A stretch of 64,000 nucleotides of DNA from Anaerorudis cellulosivorans (GCF_025943985.1 NZ_JAPCWE010000007.1:62001-126000); one strand, 5' to 3'; shown: positions 39,937-49,825, counted from the stretch's first letter. Translations and numbers: made by a program. The notes: generated by a model not told the origin, from the letters alone.

Positions 39937-41664
39937 ATGGAAGAAAAACCAACTATACCGATTATAACGGGAAGCGAAGCGCTGATTCGTTCGCTTATAA
40001 ACGAAGGGGTAGATACCATTTTCGGCTATCCCGGCGGCGCCGCCATCCCTATTTTCGATGCGTTGTATGATCATAAAAACGAAATCAACCATATCCTGGT
40101 TCGTCACGAACAAGGCGCAGTACATGCAGCCGAAGGTTACGCTCGCGTTTCCAAAAAAGTGGGAGTTGTATTGGTGACCTCAGGACCCGGGGCGACAAAT
40201 ACCATTACCGGCATTACCGACGCCATGATGGACAGCATTCCGCTGGTAGTGATCACCGGTCAGGTGGCTTCTTCGCTGCTTGGCACTGATGCCTTTCAGG
40301 AAGCCGATGTAATCGGCATAACGCAACCCATCACCAAATGGGCTTATCAAATTCGTCGTGCCGAAGATATTGCGTGGGCAGTTTCGCGGGCTTTTTATAT
40401 CGCGGCAAGTGGACGTCCGGGACCCGTAGTGCTTGATATTGCCAAAGACGCCCAAAACAACAAAACACCCTACATGTATCAGAAGACTACCTTTATCCGC
40501 AGCTACCAGCCAACACCCGATATCGACGAAGAAAGTATCAAAAAAGCTGCAGAACTCATCAATCAAGCGAAAAAACCTTTTGCTTTGGTGGGGCACGGCG
40601 TCATTTTAGGAAATGCAGAAAATGAATTAAAGGAATTTCTGGAGAAAGCCGATATTCCCTTTGCCTCGACTGTACTCGGGCTTTCTGCCATGCCCTCTTC
40701 TCATCCGCTTAACTGCGGCATGCTCGGCATGCACGGAAACATCGGTCCTAATATGAAAACCAACGAATGCGACGTTCTCATTGCCATTGGCATGCGCTTT
40801 GATGATCGCGTAACCGGTAACCCCAATACATACGCCAAACAAGCCAAAATCATTCATTTCGATATTGACCCGGCCGAAATCGACAAAAACATCAAAGTCG
40901 ACGTAAAAGTCATCGGAGATGTTAAAGAAACGCTACCGCAAGTTACCCGATTGCTGAAAGAGAACAGCCATAAAGACTGGCTGGCAGAGTTTAAGCCTCA
41001 CGAAGAAAGAGAATACGAAAAAGTAATCAAAGATGAACTGTACCCCACTTCGGGAGAAATAAAAATGGGCGAAGTCATCAACAAAGTGAGCGAAGCAACC
41101 GGCAATGACGCCATTTGCGTTACCGACGTAGGGCAAAATCAGATGATGGGAGCGCGCTATTTCAAATTTTCACAATCACGCAGCCTGGTTACATCAGGAG
41201 GGTTGGGTACTATGGGATTCGGGTTGCCGGCTGCCATTGGTGCAAAATACGGCGCTCCTGACAGGACGGTATGCGTTTTTGTTGGCGATGGCGGTTTTCA
41301 GATGACCATCCAGGAGTTAGGCACAATTATGGAATATGGCGTCGATGTGAAAATCATCCTTTTAAACAACAACTACTTGGGAATGGTACGTCAGTGGCAG
41401 GAATTGTTCTATGATGAACGATATTCCGAAACCCACATGAAAAATCCCGATTTTGTTAAAATTGCCGAAGCATATGGCATAAAAGGCAGAAAGGTAACTC
41501 AACGAGAGGAACTGGATGATGCCATTTCAGAAATGTTAAATCATAAAGGACCTTATCTGCTGGAAGTAAAGGTTGAAACCAAAGGAATGGTATATCCCAT
41601 GATTCCTGCAGGAGGAAATATTACGAATATCCTGTTAGGCGAAAAAAACGGAAAAGGCAATTAA
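39937..41664 (+). CDS. ilvB: Acetolactate synthase large subunit
   Basis: A 575-residue thiamine diphosphate enzyme. The catalytic Glu lies in VRHEQGAVHAAEGYARV (about residue 52), and the ThDP/Mg motif is FVGDGGFQMTIQELGT followed by NNNYLGMVRQWQ. It joins two pyruvates, or pyruvate and 2-oxobutyrate, the common first step of valine and isoleucine synthesis. A FAD-binding middle domain (about 190-340) is intact. The small subunit gene follows after 19 bases. Confidence 0.97.
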   Translation: MEEKPTIPIITGSEALIRSLINEGVDTIFGYPGGAAIPIFDALYDHKNEINHILVRHEQGAVHAAEGYARVSKKVGVVLVTSGPGATNTITGITDAMMDSIPLVVITGQVASSLLGTDAFQEADVIGITQPITKWAYQIRRAEDIAWAVSRAFYIAASGRPGPVVLDIAKDAQNNKTPYMYQKTTFIRSYQPTPDIDEESIKKAAELINQAKKPFALVGHGVILGNAENELKEFLEKADIPFASTVLGLSAMPSSHPLNCGMLGMHGNIGPNMKTNECDVLIAIGMRFDDRVTGNPNTYAKQAKIIHFDIDPAEIDKNIKVDVKVIGDVKETLPQVTRLLKENSHKDWLAEFKPHEEREYEKVIKDELYPTSGEIKMGEVINKVSEATGNDAICVTDVGQNQMMGARYFKFSQSRSLVTSGGLGTMGFGLPAAIGAKYGAPDRTVCVFVGDGGFQMTIQELGTIMEYGVDVKIILLNNNYLGMVRQWQELFYDERYSETHMKNPDFVKIAEAYGIKGRKVTQREELDDAISEMLNHKGPYLLEVKVETKGMVYPMIPAGGNITNILLGEKNGKGN

Positions 41665-41683
41665 TCAGAAATTTAATTTCTAA

Positions 41684-42262
41684 ATGAATACAATCATGCA
41701 AGAAAAAACATTATATACCATTACCATTTTTTCGGAAAATACAGTGGGTGTCCTCAATCAAATTGCAACCATTTTTACTCGTCGGCAATTGAATATCGAA
41801 ACGCTCTCCGTATCACCTTCGGCAATAAAAGGTATTCATAAATTTACCATCACTACTTTTGCCGAAACTGAAGAGGTCATGAAAAAACTGGTCAATCAAA
41901 TCGACAAACGGGTGGATATTCTGAAAGCTTATTATAACACGAACGATGATTTGGTTCATCAGGAAATTGCCTTGTATAAAATCGAAACAGAAAAACTGTT
42001 GGCAACCAGCCAGGTAGAAGATCTGGTTCGCAAACACAATGCACTTATCCTGGACGTAAACGAACATTCCACTGTCATTCAAAAAACAGGACACTACGAA
42101 GATACACAGGCACTTTTCGACGAACTGGCGCAACGTATAGGTGTACTCCAGTTTGTCCGTTCCGGACGTATCGCTATCACCAAATCGCGTGTTGAACGAT
42201 TGAGCGACATGCTGGAAAAATTAAAAGAGAAAGAAGAAAAAATAAAACGTAAAAACTCATAA
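41684..42262 (+). CDS. ilvN: Acetolactate synthase small (regulatory) subunit
   Basis: A 192-residue protein with an N-terminal ACT domain (TLYTITIFSENTVGVLNQIA, then FTRRQLNIETLSVSPS) and a C-terminal ALS-like domain. It activates IlvB and confers feedback inhibition by valine. The C-terminal 20 residues are a Lys/Glu-rich helix. Another ATG five codons inside is an equally good start. Confidence 0.95.
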   Translation: MNTIMQEKTLYTITIFSENTVGVLNQIATIFTRRQLNIETLSVSPSAIKGIHKFTITTFAETEEVMKKLVNQIDKRVDILKAYYNTNDDLVHQEIALYKIETEKLLATSQVEDLVRKHNALILDVNEHSTVIQKTGHYEDTQALFDELAQRIGVLQFVRSGRIAITKSRVERLSDMLEKLKEKEEKIKRKNS

Positions 42263-42280
42263 ACCCTAAAATTTTAAAAT

Positions 42281-43327
42281 ATGGCAGTAATGAATTTTGG
42301 CGGGGTAGAAGAAAATGTAGTTACCCGCGACGAATTTCCTTTAAGTAAAGCAAAGGAAGTATTGAAAGACGAAGTAATCGCCGTCATTGGTTATGGCGTG
42401 CAAGGGCCCGGACAATCGCTCAATTTGCGCGACAACGGGTTCAATGTTATTGTTGGACAACGGAAAAACAGTAAATCATGGGACAAAGCCGTAGCCGATG
42501 GCTGGGTGCCGGGCAAAACGCTCTTCGAAATCGAAGAAGCTGCGGAAAAAGGCACAATCATTCAATATCTGCTTTCCGACGCAGCTCAAATTGAAGTTTG
42601 GCCTGTAATAAAAAAGCACCTTACTCCGGGCAAAGCACTCTATTTTTCACATGGTTTCGGGATCACGTATAAAGACCGAACAGGAATTATTCCTCCTCCC
42701 GATGTAGATGTTATTTTGGTCGCTCCAAAAGGATCGGGAACAAGTTTGAGAAAAATGTTCCTCGAAGGAAGAGGGCTCAATTCCAGTTATGCCATCTTTC
42801 AAGATGCTACCGGTAAAGCATACGACAGAGTCATTGCTTTGGGTATCGGCATCGGTTCGGGATATTTGTTCGAAACCACATTCGAGCGCGAAGTATATTC
42901 CGATCTCACCGGCGAACGGGGTACGTTGATGGGTGCAATCCAAGGCTTATTCCTAGCCCAGTACGAAACTCTTCGCGAACACGGGCATACCCCCTCCGAA
43001 GCTTTCAACGAAACCGTTGAAGAACTCACCCAATCGCTCATGCCGTTGGTTGCCGAAAAGGGAATGGATTGGATGTATGCCAACTGTTCTACCACTGCTC
43101 AACGCGGTGCGTTGGATTGGATGGGCCCCTTCCATGATGCCGTAAAACCCGTTTTCGAAAAATTGTATAACGAAGTTGCCAGCGGAAATGAAGCACAGCG
43201 TTCTATCGATTCCAACTCGCAACCCGATTATCGCGAAAAACTGGAAGAAGAACTGAAAGCGCTTCGCGAAAGCGAAATGTGGCAAACAGGTGTGGTAGTA
43301 AGAAAACTGAGACCTGAAAACAATTAA
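42281..43327 (+). CDS. ilvC: Ketol-acid reductoisomerase
   Basis: A 348-residue class I (short) enzyme. The Rossmann motif is VIGYGVQGPGQSLNLRDNG, and the cofactor loop reads VGQRKNSKSWDKA; the Arg, Lys and Ser residues there suggest NADPH. The knotted C-terminal domain holds the metal ligands in ERGTLMGAIQGLFLAQYE and ANCSTTAQRGALDW. It rearranges and reduces acetolactate. It is the last gene of the leu-ilv operon, which ends at a strong terminator 42 bases later. Confidence 0.97.
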   Translation: MAVMNFGGVEENVVTRDEFPLSKAKEVLKDEVIAVIGYGVQGPGQSLNLRDNGFNVIVGQRKNSKSWDKAVADGWVPGKTLFEIEEAAEKGTIIQYLLSDAAQIEVWPVIKKHLTPGKALYFSHGFGITYKDRTGIIPPPDVDVILVAPKGSGTSLRKMFLEGRGLNSSYAIFQDATGKAYDRVIALGIGIGSGYLFETTFEREVYSDLTGERGTLMGAIQGLFLAQYETLREHGHTPSEAFNETVEELTQSLMPLVAEKGMDWMYANCSTTAQRGALDWMGPFHDAVKPVFEKLYNEVASGNEAQRSIDSNSQPDYREKLEEELKALRESEMWQTGVVVRKLRPENN

Positions 43328-43369
43328 AATCGCTTCGATTCAATTAGTAGAGATCCCATTAAATTAATT

Positions 43370-43403
43370 AAAGGAGGAAAGATATCACAATCTTTCCTCC
43401 TTT
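43370..43403 (+). terminator. Terminator of the leu-ilv operon
   Basis: Perfect 14-base arms (43370-43383 and 43390-43403) with a six-base loop, ending in T6. It lies between convergent ilvC and pdxA and may serve both. Confidence 0.9.
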
Positions 43404-43464
43404 TTTGGTTTAGAACCAAATTAAAAACAAAAATATGAAAAAAACTCCCATGAGGGGAAAAATC

Positions 43465-44568
43465 CTAATTCTGCTCTTCTTCCTTTGTTAAATCCAATTT
43501 CTCGTCGTCTTTTCCACGATCAAAAAACATTTTGTTTAAGGGGTTTGCATGTGCTTCATCGTACCATTTGCGGTTGTTGAAAATATCGATCGCCATATAA
43601 ATCGCATGAAGAAACGAATCGATTGATGCCTGATCTTTTCCCACAATATCGTAAGCTGTTCCGTGATCGGGCGAAGTACGTACAATGGGCAACCCTGCCG
43701 TGAAATTAACACCCGATTCCATCGCAATTGTCTTAAACGGTATAAGTCCCTGATCGTGATACATGGCCAACACACCATCGAACTCCCGATAACGTCCTGA
43801 ACCAAAAAAACCATCGGCAGCAAAAGGGCCCGAACAAAGGATATTGTGCTCTTTCTGCGATTCCTCGATTGCCGGGAGAATGATTTCCTGCTCTTCATTA
43901 CCCAGCAGACCGTTTTCTCCGGCATGCGGATTCAGGCTTAATACGGCAATTCGCGGATTTTCTATCCGAAAATCGCGTTTCAACGAATAATCCAATGTTT
44001 TCAGCTTCTTCTTAATCAATTCTTTTGAGATATTTTTAGGTACCTCGGAAAGTGGCATATGCGTAGTTACAAGTGCGATACGCAAAAAATCGGAAGCCAT
44101 AATCATCAGCGCTTCATTGCCGTTTTTCGAAAAACGATCTTGCAAAAATTCGGTATGGCCGGGAAAATGAAATTTTTTACTTTGAATGGTATCCTTACAA
44201 ATGGGCAAAGTAACCAATACATCAATCTTTTTTGCCGCCAAATCGTTAACGGCACAATCGAGAGCACAAAAAGCAGCCTCGCCGGCTGCTTCAGTAGGCA
44301 TCCCCATGTCAATCTTTACCTCTTCCTTCACACAATTAACAAAGTTGATTTCCCCATCCTTGCACTCTTCTGCTTTATTGATAAAATTGAAAGGCACGGG
44401 CTTATAATCAAGTACTTTTCTGTAATACGAGGCTGCTTTGGCCGAACCGTAAATAACCGGTGTAAAAATTTCCTGCAATCGATTATCCGAAAATGCTTTT
44501 AAAATGATCTCATATCCCACACCATTCAAATCGCCGTGGGTAATCCCTACTTTTATCCTTTCCGACAT
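43465..44568 (-). CDS. pdxA: 4-hydroxythreonine-4-phosphate dehydrogenase
   Basis: A 367-residue enzyme of DXP-dependent pyridoxal phosphate synthesis. It begins IKVGITHGDLNGVGYEIILK, contains the zinc-ligand His in FHFPGHTEFLQDRF and ends the fold with VLAMYHDQGLIPFKTIA and RTSPDHGTAYDIVGK. It is slightly longer than the E. coli enzyme (329) because of an acidic C-terminal tail. It lies 44 bases downstream of the DUF4837 gene on the same strand and is probably co-transcribed with it. Confidence 0.95.
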   Translation of the reverse strand: MSERIKVGITHGDLNGVGYEIILKAFSDNRLQEIFTPVIYGSAKAASYYRKVLDYKPVPFNFINKAEECKDGEINFVNCVKEEVKIDMGMPTEAAGEAAFCALDCAVNDLAAKKIDVLVTLPICKDTIQSKKFHFPGHTEFLQDRFSKNGNEALMIMASDFLRIALVTTHMPLSEVPKNISKELIKKKLKTLDYSLKRDFRIENPRIAVLSLNPHAGENGLLGNEEQEIILPAIEESQKEHNILCSGPFAADGFFGSGRYREFDGVLAMYHDQGLIPFKTIAMESGVNFTAGLPIVRTSPDHGTAYDIVGKDQASIDSFLHAIYMAIDIFNNRKWYDEAHANPLNKMFFDRGKDDEKLDLTKEEEQN

Positions 44569-44612
44569 GTACTATTCAAATTATATTTCAAATCAATAAT
44601 TAGTATTTAGGC

Positions 44613-45620
44613 TTATTTTTTTTCTTTACTTTGTTCGTTTGGATTTAGAATTTTGATCGTATAAAACGATGCTTCCAACGTGCGCAGTAAATTACGCTTA
44701 TTACCTTCCGGCGCATAAACAAAAACATCTACCACAATCACTTTATTGGTATACGGATTTACAAAAGCCTGTGCTACAAAAGGTCCGCCCATCATATCGG
44801 TTGTCATTTCCCACAATCCGCGAATTTCGGCACGGAAAATGCTGTCAACCTCCATTTTTCTATAGATCGGATCATATTGTTTGGAAGTCGTCATTTGTGC
44901 ATCGAAAGAACCTTTGATGTGTTCTCCCAATACACGGTCTCTGATTGCAATCAACGAATCCTTTTCAAATACTTTTTCCGTAACGTATGGGAATTGGTAG
45001 ATGACGATATCCTGGCGTCCTCTGGCTGCATCGTTGGTTGCCCAATAAAAATCCTTATCCTCAGTCACATGCGTTAATCCCGGCGGATAATGAATGCTGA
45101 TACCGAACTTTTCCCTTATGCTTTTCTGCGGGGTTCCCGAGGCATCTTTGAGCCATTCGGCCGTCCGCTCCAATTCTTTGGTTACCAAATAATCGAGAAT
45201 GGTTTGCCCATTTGTCTTGACATAATTGACAAACGAAACGGTATCGGGAGCTTTAATGGTCAGAATCACCTGTCCGTAAGCATATTTATCTATCTCGGAA
45301 GAAACCTTGGGCGTTGAATAAATACTCGAAATTTCCGGGATGATAATGTTCCTCGCCATTTTAAAAGTAGTAGAGAAATTCTGCGGCGATACATGCAATA
45401 TCTTAAAATAAGGCTCCGTTTGAGGTAATGCAGGAACAGGTGAATTCAACAAATCAAAAACGGCTCGTCCTGCTTTGCCCTTTTCCCACGCGCTGTCTCC
45501 CATTACTACAACCACTTCATTAGCCATAGATGAAGCGCTTAAAAAACGGTTTGACTTTTTGCAAGATAAAAGTACTGACGATAGGGCAACAATGGAAATA
45601 AAAAAAGCTACATGTTTCAT
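44613..45620 (-). CDS. DUF4837-family lipoprotein
   Basis: A 335-residue protein with a lipoprotein signal (KHVAFFISIVALSSVLLSC, lipobox Cys at 20). The remainder matches the Bacteroidetes-specific DUF4837 pattern, for example NEVVVVMGDSAWEKGKAGRA near the mature N-terminus and LWEMTTDMMGGPFVAQAFVN near 275. No enzymatic motif is visible. Its conserved placement between rlmN and pdxA is my only clue to function. Confidence 0.85.
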   Translation of the reverse strand: MKHVAFFISIVALSSVLLSCKKSNRFLSASSMANEVVVVMGDSAWEKGKAGRAVFDLLNSPVPALPQTEPYFKILHVSPQNFSTTFKMARNIIIPEISSIYSTPKVSSEIDKYAYGQVILTIKAPDTVSFVNYVKTNGQTILDYLVTKELERTAEWLKDASGTPQKSIREKFGISIHYPPGLTHVTEDKDFYWATNDAARGRQDIVIYQFPYVTEKVFEKDSLIAIRDRVLGEHIKGSFDAQMTTSKQYDPIYRKMEVDSIFRAEIRGLWEMTTDMMGGPFVAQAFVNPYTNKVIVVDVFVYAPEGNKRNLLRTLEASFYTIKILNPNEQSKEKK

Positions 45621-45768
45621 AATATCTTCCTTTTAGGGTATTTTCTTTTCTTTTTTATTTTGAACTAACTTTAAAACAAACATTTTCAAATTTTGTTTAG
45701 GAATTTCGAGACCGATCTTCTTGTTTTTGTATTTGTTTATGAAATTTTAGATATCGGGATCGTAATCC

Positions 45769-46815
45769 TTACGACATGATTTTCTTATCTCCGTTCTTTT
45801 TCATGGTTGACAACATGCCGCATGCTGCAAAAATATCTTCACCACGCGAAGCACGAATGGTGCAAATGAATCCCTTGGAGGTGAGAAAATCGCGAAATTT
45901 TATCATTGTTTCTTCATCGGAAGGTTGCAATAAAGTTTCTCGAAAAGCATGAAAACGGATGAGGTTGATCCGACAACTTAACCCCGAAAGGAGTTTGACG
46001 AGCCGACGCGCATATACAGACGAATCGTTCACACCCGCAAACATGATATATTCAAACGACAAGCGACGTTGATGCGTCCAATCGTAGTTGTGAAGCAAAT
46101 CGATAATCTGTTCAATCGGATAAGTTTTCTCTGCCGGCATGATTATTTTCCGCTGTGCCGACAACGGACTATGAAGACTAATGGCAAGATGACAGCTGCT
46201 TTCATCAAGAAAACGTTTGAGCTTGGGTAATATGCCGATAGTGGAAAGCGTGATGCGTTTAGGACTCCACGCCAAAGCATAATCAGCCGTCAGTATTTCT
46301 ATGGCTTTCATTACATTATCGTAGTTATCCAATGGTTCCCCCATCCCCATAAAAACGATATTGGATAAATTCTCGGCATCCGGCACAGCGTATACCTGAT
46401 TAAGTATCTCGTTTGTAGAAAGATTACCACTAAATCCCATTCTCCCCGTCAGACAAAATGCGCAATTCATCTTGCACCCGATTTGAGACGAAACACAAAG
46501 CGTGAGCCGATCGGATTCCGGAATCGTAACCGACTCGATAAATTTGTTATTATGGTGAGTTGCAAACAGCATTTTCTTTGTGCCATCCGTTGAAGTTTGC
46601 ACTTCTAGCGGATTTACCCTGCCGATATCGAACCGGCTGTTCAATATATCCCGGTTTTTCAGCGAAATATTGCTCATCTCATCTATGCTTGTCACTCGCT
46701 TCACGTACACCCAGTCGGCGATCTGCAATGCCGTGAATTTAGGCAGACCAAGCTCCTTCACCGCTTCTTTTATTTCGGCAAGCGTCATACCGAGAAGATA
46801 TTGTTTTTCCTCCAT
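45769..46815 (-). CDS. rlmN: 23S rRNA (adenine-2503-C2)-methyltransferase
   Basis: A 348-residue radical SAM enzyme that methylates A2503 of 23S rRNA and A37 of some tRNAs. The cluster motif is CxxxCxxC in SQIGCKMNCAFCLTGRMGFS. Other landmarks are the SAM motif FMGMGEPLDNYDNV and the methyl-carrying Cys near the C-terminus in RASRGEDIFAACGML. I chose the ATG at 46815, preceded by AAGGAA; the longer frame starts with TTG at 46836, inside a perfect -7 element (46841-46834). Confidence 0.95.
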   Translation of the reverse strand: MEEKQYLLGMTLAEIKEAVKELGLPKFTALQIADWVYVKRVTSIDEMSNISLKNRDILNSRFDIGRVNPLEVQTSTDGTKKMLFATHHNNKFIESVTIPESDRLTLCVSSQIGCKMNCAFCLTGRMGFSGNLSTNEILNQVYAVPDAENLSNIVFMGMGEPLDNYDNVMKAIEILTADYALAWSPKRITLSTIGILPKLKRFLDESSCHLAISLHSPLSAQRKIIMPAEKTYPIEQIIDLLHNYDWTHQRRLSFEYIMFAGVNDSSVYARRLVKLLSGLSCRINLIRFHAFRETLLQPSDEETMIKFRDFLTSKGFICTIRASRGEDIFAACGMLSTMKKNGDKKIMS

Positions 46816-46833
46816 AATTTCCTTTTTAGAAAA

Positions 46834-46841
46834 CAAAGATA
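46834..46841 (-). promoter_or_regulatory. -7 element of the rlmN promoter
   Basis: TATCTTTG on the minus strand, exact TAnnTTTG, 18 bases before the rlmN ATG. No TTTG is found at the -33 position. Confidence 0.45.
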
Positions 46842-46914
46842 ATCATGATTTGCGAAATAAGCCGAATACCTCGAGAATAAATGATAAATTGGCAGAGAAA
46901 AGAAAAAAATTCTT

Positions 46915-46922
46915 TAAGTTTG
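46915..46922 (+). promoter_or_regulatory. Candidate -7 element of the PNGase F unit
   Basis: TAAGTTTG fits TAnnTTTG, about 110 bases before the PNGase F-like gene. The -33 position is weak. Confidence 0.35.
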
Positions 46923-47030
46923 CACAAAATTAGGGTTGCGTATCTTTTGAAAAAACCGAACGTTTTTTAAGTCATGCCGCAAACAACCCTTAGTTTGTTG
47001 TGTTCAAAATAAGCTAAAATCAATTTATTA

Positions 47031-48950
47031 ATGAAAAAATCAGCTTTATTATTCGTAATCCCGGTATTGACTCTTTTTGTAGGTAAAATTTTTGCCCAAA
47101 ACACCTTAAATGTCACTACCCACAAACGGGTATTCATCAACACCGACATGAAAGAAGGGAAAAAATCATTCTTCGGGTGGGGTATTTTCCCGGGACCCAC
47201 GGAAGATATTCGAAAAATCAAAATGCAGGTCACACTCGGGCACCCCGATTCTGCTGCCATTGCCCACTGGGACTACCTGGATTTTATTTATCTACGTCGC
47301 ACCGGCGGTAAATCAGGCAAAAACCGCGACATTGAACTGGGCCGCTTAATCACACCCTACGGAAGCAGTTTTACCGACGACTGGAGTTTTACGTGGGAGG
47401 TAGATGTCACCGACTTTGCATCGTTGCTACGCGACAGTGTGGAAGTTGAATACGTCCATTCCGGATACGAGCCCGACAAACTGGGTTGGGCACTTACCGT
47501 CAATTTCGAAATACAAACCGGACCGCCCGTTGCGGATCCCCTCTCTGTCACCGAACTTTACAAAGGTCAATTTCCTTATGGGGATAAAAACGATCCGATT
47601 GAAAATTACCTTAAGCCCGTCCGCATAACTTTTGCCGACGATGCCGCTTTCGGACGCATCCGAATTCAGCACACGGGACACGGCTTTGGTCCACCGGACG
47701 GATGCAGCGAATTTTGCAATCGGTGGCGCGAAGTGATTTTCAACGGCAAAGTTATCGATCGAACCGATCTTTGGAAAGATTGCGGAAGCAATCCGCTCTA
47801 TCCACAGGGTGGAACTTGGGTCTACGACCGCGGCCATTGGTGTCCGGGAGATCTGCAAAACCCCGATTGCTATGATGTGAAAGCCTCTTCGAAAGAAAGC
47901 CTTATCGATATCGATATGATGCCTTATGTGGATTCCATAGGAGAAGTTGACGGGAAAGAAGCCATAACCGCCTATCTTATTCAATACAAACAACCCAATC
48001 GCCGTTTCGATGTGGCAATGGAAGAAATCGAAGCCCCAACATCCAAACAACTCTATGGCAGGTACAATCCTTCCGTCTTCCGGCCGGTAATCCGATTCAG
48101 AAACGTAGGAAGCGAGCCGCTGAAAGAAGTCGAAATCAAATACGGTACCAAAGGATTTAAAAGCAAATCGTACAAGTGGACAGGCCATCTGGACTTTTAC
48201 GAAGAAACCACCCTTGTTCTTCCCGGTCCCATCGAATTCGACGAAGGAAAAAATGTCTTTGAAGTCGAATTGGTAAAACCCAACGGTAAAAAAGACCAAT
48301 GGATTTCCGATAACGTAATGCGTTCTACATTCAAATCGCTCAAAACGCTTCCGTTGGATTTCGTCGTAGCTTACAAAACCAACAAAAAACCCAAAGAAAA
48401 CCTTCTCTTCATCATCAACGAAAAGCAGGATACGGTTTATCGACGAAATCCGCAACAATGCAAGCCCGACATGCTCTATACCGACACCATACATCTGGAA
48501 CCGGGAGTGTACGAATTTGAATTGACCGACAAAGGAGGCGATGGTCTCGAATTCTGGGCTGAACCTCAACAAGGATACGGTTATTTGCGTTTCCTCGATA
48601 CCGAAGGGAATATTTTGCATCACTTCATCAGCGATTGCGGAAACGGGCAATTCCTGGCATTTAAAGCCACTCCTGAAGCACAATTGGATTCCACCGTTTC
48701 ACAAAACGCCTTTTTCATTTATCCGCGACGCACAAGAGACAAATTGGAATTGGATGCCTTTCTCAAGAATCCCCAAAAACTGCGCGTGCAATTTACCGTA
48801 GATGAAGTTCCGGTTGAAATACACGAATATACCAACTTTAAATCGGGCACATTCGAATACAATATCGGTTATTTGCCAAAAGGGAGGTATATTGTAGAAA
48901 TCTATGTCGACAACGTATTGGTTCACAAAGACCGAATCAATCACGATTAA
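47031..48950 (+). CDS. PNGase F-like peptide N-glycosidase with C-terminal sorting-like domain
   Basis: A 639-residue secreted amidase that should cleave N-glycans from asparagine. A signal peptide (about 1-22, ending KIFAQ) is followed by two jelly-roll domains. The first has AHWDYLDFIYLRR, DIELGRLITPYGSSF and FTWEVDVTDFASLL, which correspond to the catalytic-site region of PNGase F. The second has GHGFGPPDGCSEFCNRW and the nearby KDCGSNPLYPQGGTWVYDRG. The flavobacterial enzyme is about 350 residues; here about 290 residues are added: a CARDB-like beta domain (about 345-450), a DKGGDGLEFW-containing beta domain (about 480-550), and a final segment (FFIYPRRTRDKLELD ... YNIGYLPKGRYIVEIYV) that resembles type IX secretion sorting domains. 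It heads a plus-strand glycan-degradation unit. Confidence 0.88.
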   Translation: MKKSALLFVIPVLTLFVGKIFAQNTLNVTTHKRVFINTDMKEGKKSFFGWGIFPGPTEDIRKIKMQVTLGHPDSAAIAHWDYLDFIYLRRTGGKSGKNRDIELGRLITPYGSSFTDDWSFTWEVDVTDFASLLRDSVEVEYVHSGYEPDKLGWALTVNFEIQTGPPVADPLSVTELYKGQFPYGDKNDPIENYLKPVRITFADDAAFGRIRIQHTGHGFGPPDGCSEFCNRWREVIFNGKVIDRTDLWKDCGSNPLYPQGGTWVYDRGHWCPGDLQNPDCYDVKASSKESLIDIDMMPYVDSIGEVDGKEAITAYLIQYKQPNRRFDVAMEEIEAPTSKQLYGRYNPSVFRPVIRFRNVGSEPLKEVEIKYGTKGFKSKSYKWTGHLDFYEETTLVLPGPIEFDEGKNVFEVELVKPNGKKDQWISDNVMRSTFKSLKTLPLDFVVAYKTNKKPKENLLFIINEKQDTVYRRNPQQCKPDMLYTDTIHLEPGVYEFELTDKGGDGLEFWAEPQQGYGYLRFLDTEGNILHHFISDCGNGQFLAFKATPEAQLDSTVSQNAFFIYPRRTRDKLELDAFLKNPQKLRVQFTVDEVPVEIHEYTNFKSGTFEYNIGYLPKGRYIVEIYVDNVLVHKDRINHD

Positions 48951-48972
48951 TCATAACAAATTTGAAAACAAA

Positions 48973-49767
48973 ATGAAGTTGATCTTTATCGCATTGCTCC
49001 ATCTGCTGAGCAGCAGCTTTTCCGGAGAACCGTTGCCCAACGATGCGCCGTTGCGTTATGTGTGTTACTACACGACAACTGCACCGCAAATCGACGGGAT
49101 TTTAAATGACGAATGTTGGAAGAAAGCCCCTTGGACAGCATCTTTTCAAGATATTCGCGGAAAAGATTTTCCAAAACCCACTTACAATACACGGGTAAAA
49201 ATGCTTTGGGACGATCACTATTTTTACGTAGCCGCCTGTCTGGAAGAACCTTACATTCAAGGCACCATTACACAACGGGATGCCGTTATTTTTCATGACA
49301 ACGATTTCGAAGTTTTTATCGACCCCGATGGCGATACCTATTTGTATTACGAATTCGAAATGAACGCTCTCAATACCATTTGGGATCTGTTATTGGTGAG
49401 AACCTATCGTGAAGGAGGTCCCGCACTCAACGGCTACGATGCCAAAGGACTGCGGTCGGCAGTGTACATCGACGGCACTCTTAACGATCCTTCGGACATA
49501 GACAAAGCCTGGTATGTGGAAATCGCTTTTCCGCTCGATGTGCTTAAAGAATTGAACGGCAATCGCAAACCGGCAGCCGGTGATCAATGGAGGGTAAATT
49601 TCAGTCGTGTCGAATGGCATACCACGATTGTAAACGGCAAATACATTAAAGAAAAAGATCCCATATCCGGCAAGACATTACCGGAGGAAAACTGGGTATG
49701 GTCACCTCAAGGGGTTGTTGATATGCATCGTCCCGAAATGTGGGGATATGTGCATTTTTCGAAATAA
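48973..49767 (+). CDS. CBM9-like carbohydrate-binding protein
   Basis: A 264-residue exported protein. The ATG at 48973 gives a signal peptide (KLIFIALLHLLSSSFSG); a longer frame to 48904 would bury it inside the preceding gene. The body carries the CBM9-like pattern QIDGILNDECWKKAPWT, RVKMLWDDHYFYVAACLEEP and DNDFEVFIDPDGDTYLYYEF, found in family 9-like sugar-binding modules of Bacteroidetes. It has no catalytic domain. It probably captures released glycans or holds substrate for the neighbouring hydrolases. It follows the PNGase F-like gene by 22 bases. Confidence 0.85.
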   Translation: MKLIFIALLHLLSSSFSGEPLPNDAPLRYVCYYTTTAPQIDGILNDECWKKAPWTASFQDIRGKDFPKPTYNTRVKMLWDDHYFYVAACLEEPYIQGTITQRDAVIFHDNDFEVFIDPDGDTYLYYEFEMNALNTIWDLLLVRTYREGGPALNGYDAKGLRSAVYIDGTLNDPSDIDKAWYVEIAFPLDVLKELNGNRKPAAGDQWRVNFSRVEWHTTIVNGKYIKEKDPISGKTLPEENWVWSPQGVVDMHRPEMWGYVHFSK

Positions 49768-49825
49768 AACGCTTCGTGAAAATCAAACATCAGCTTGGCT
49801 TGATTAACCCATAAAAAAACATATA

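Noticed and set aside
47427-48683. Long antisense open frame (418 codons) under the PNGase F-like gene
   Set aside because: Its product has no family pattern and mirrors the codon bias of the sense gene; it is a shadow frame.
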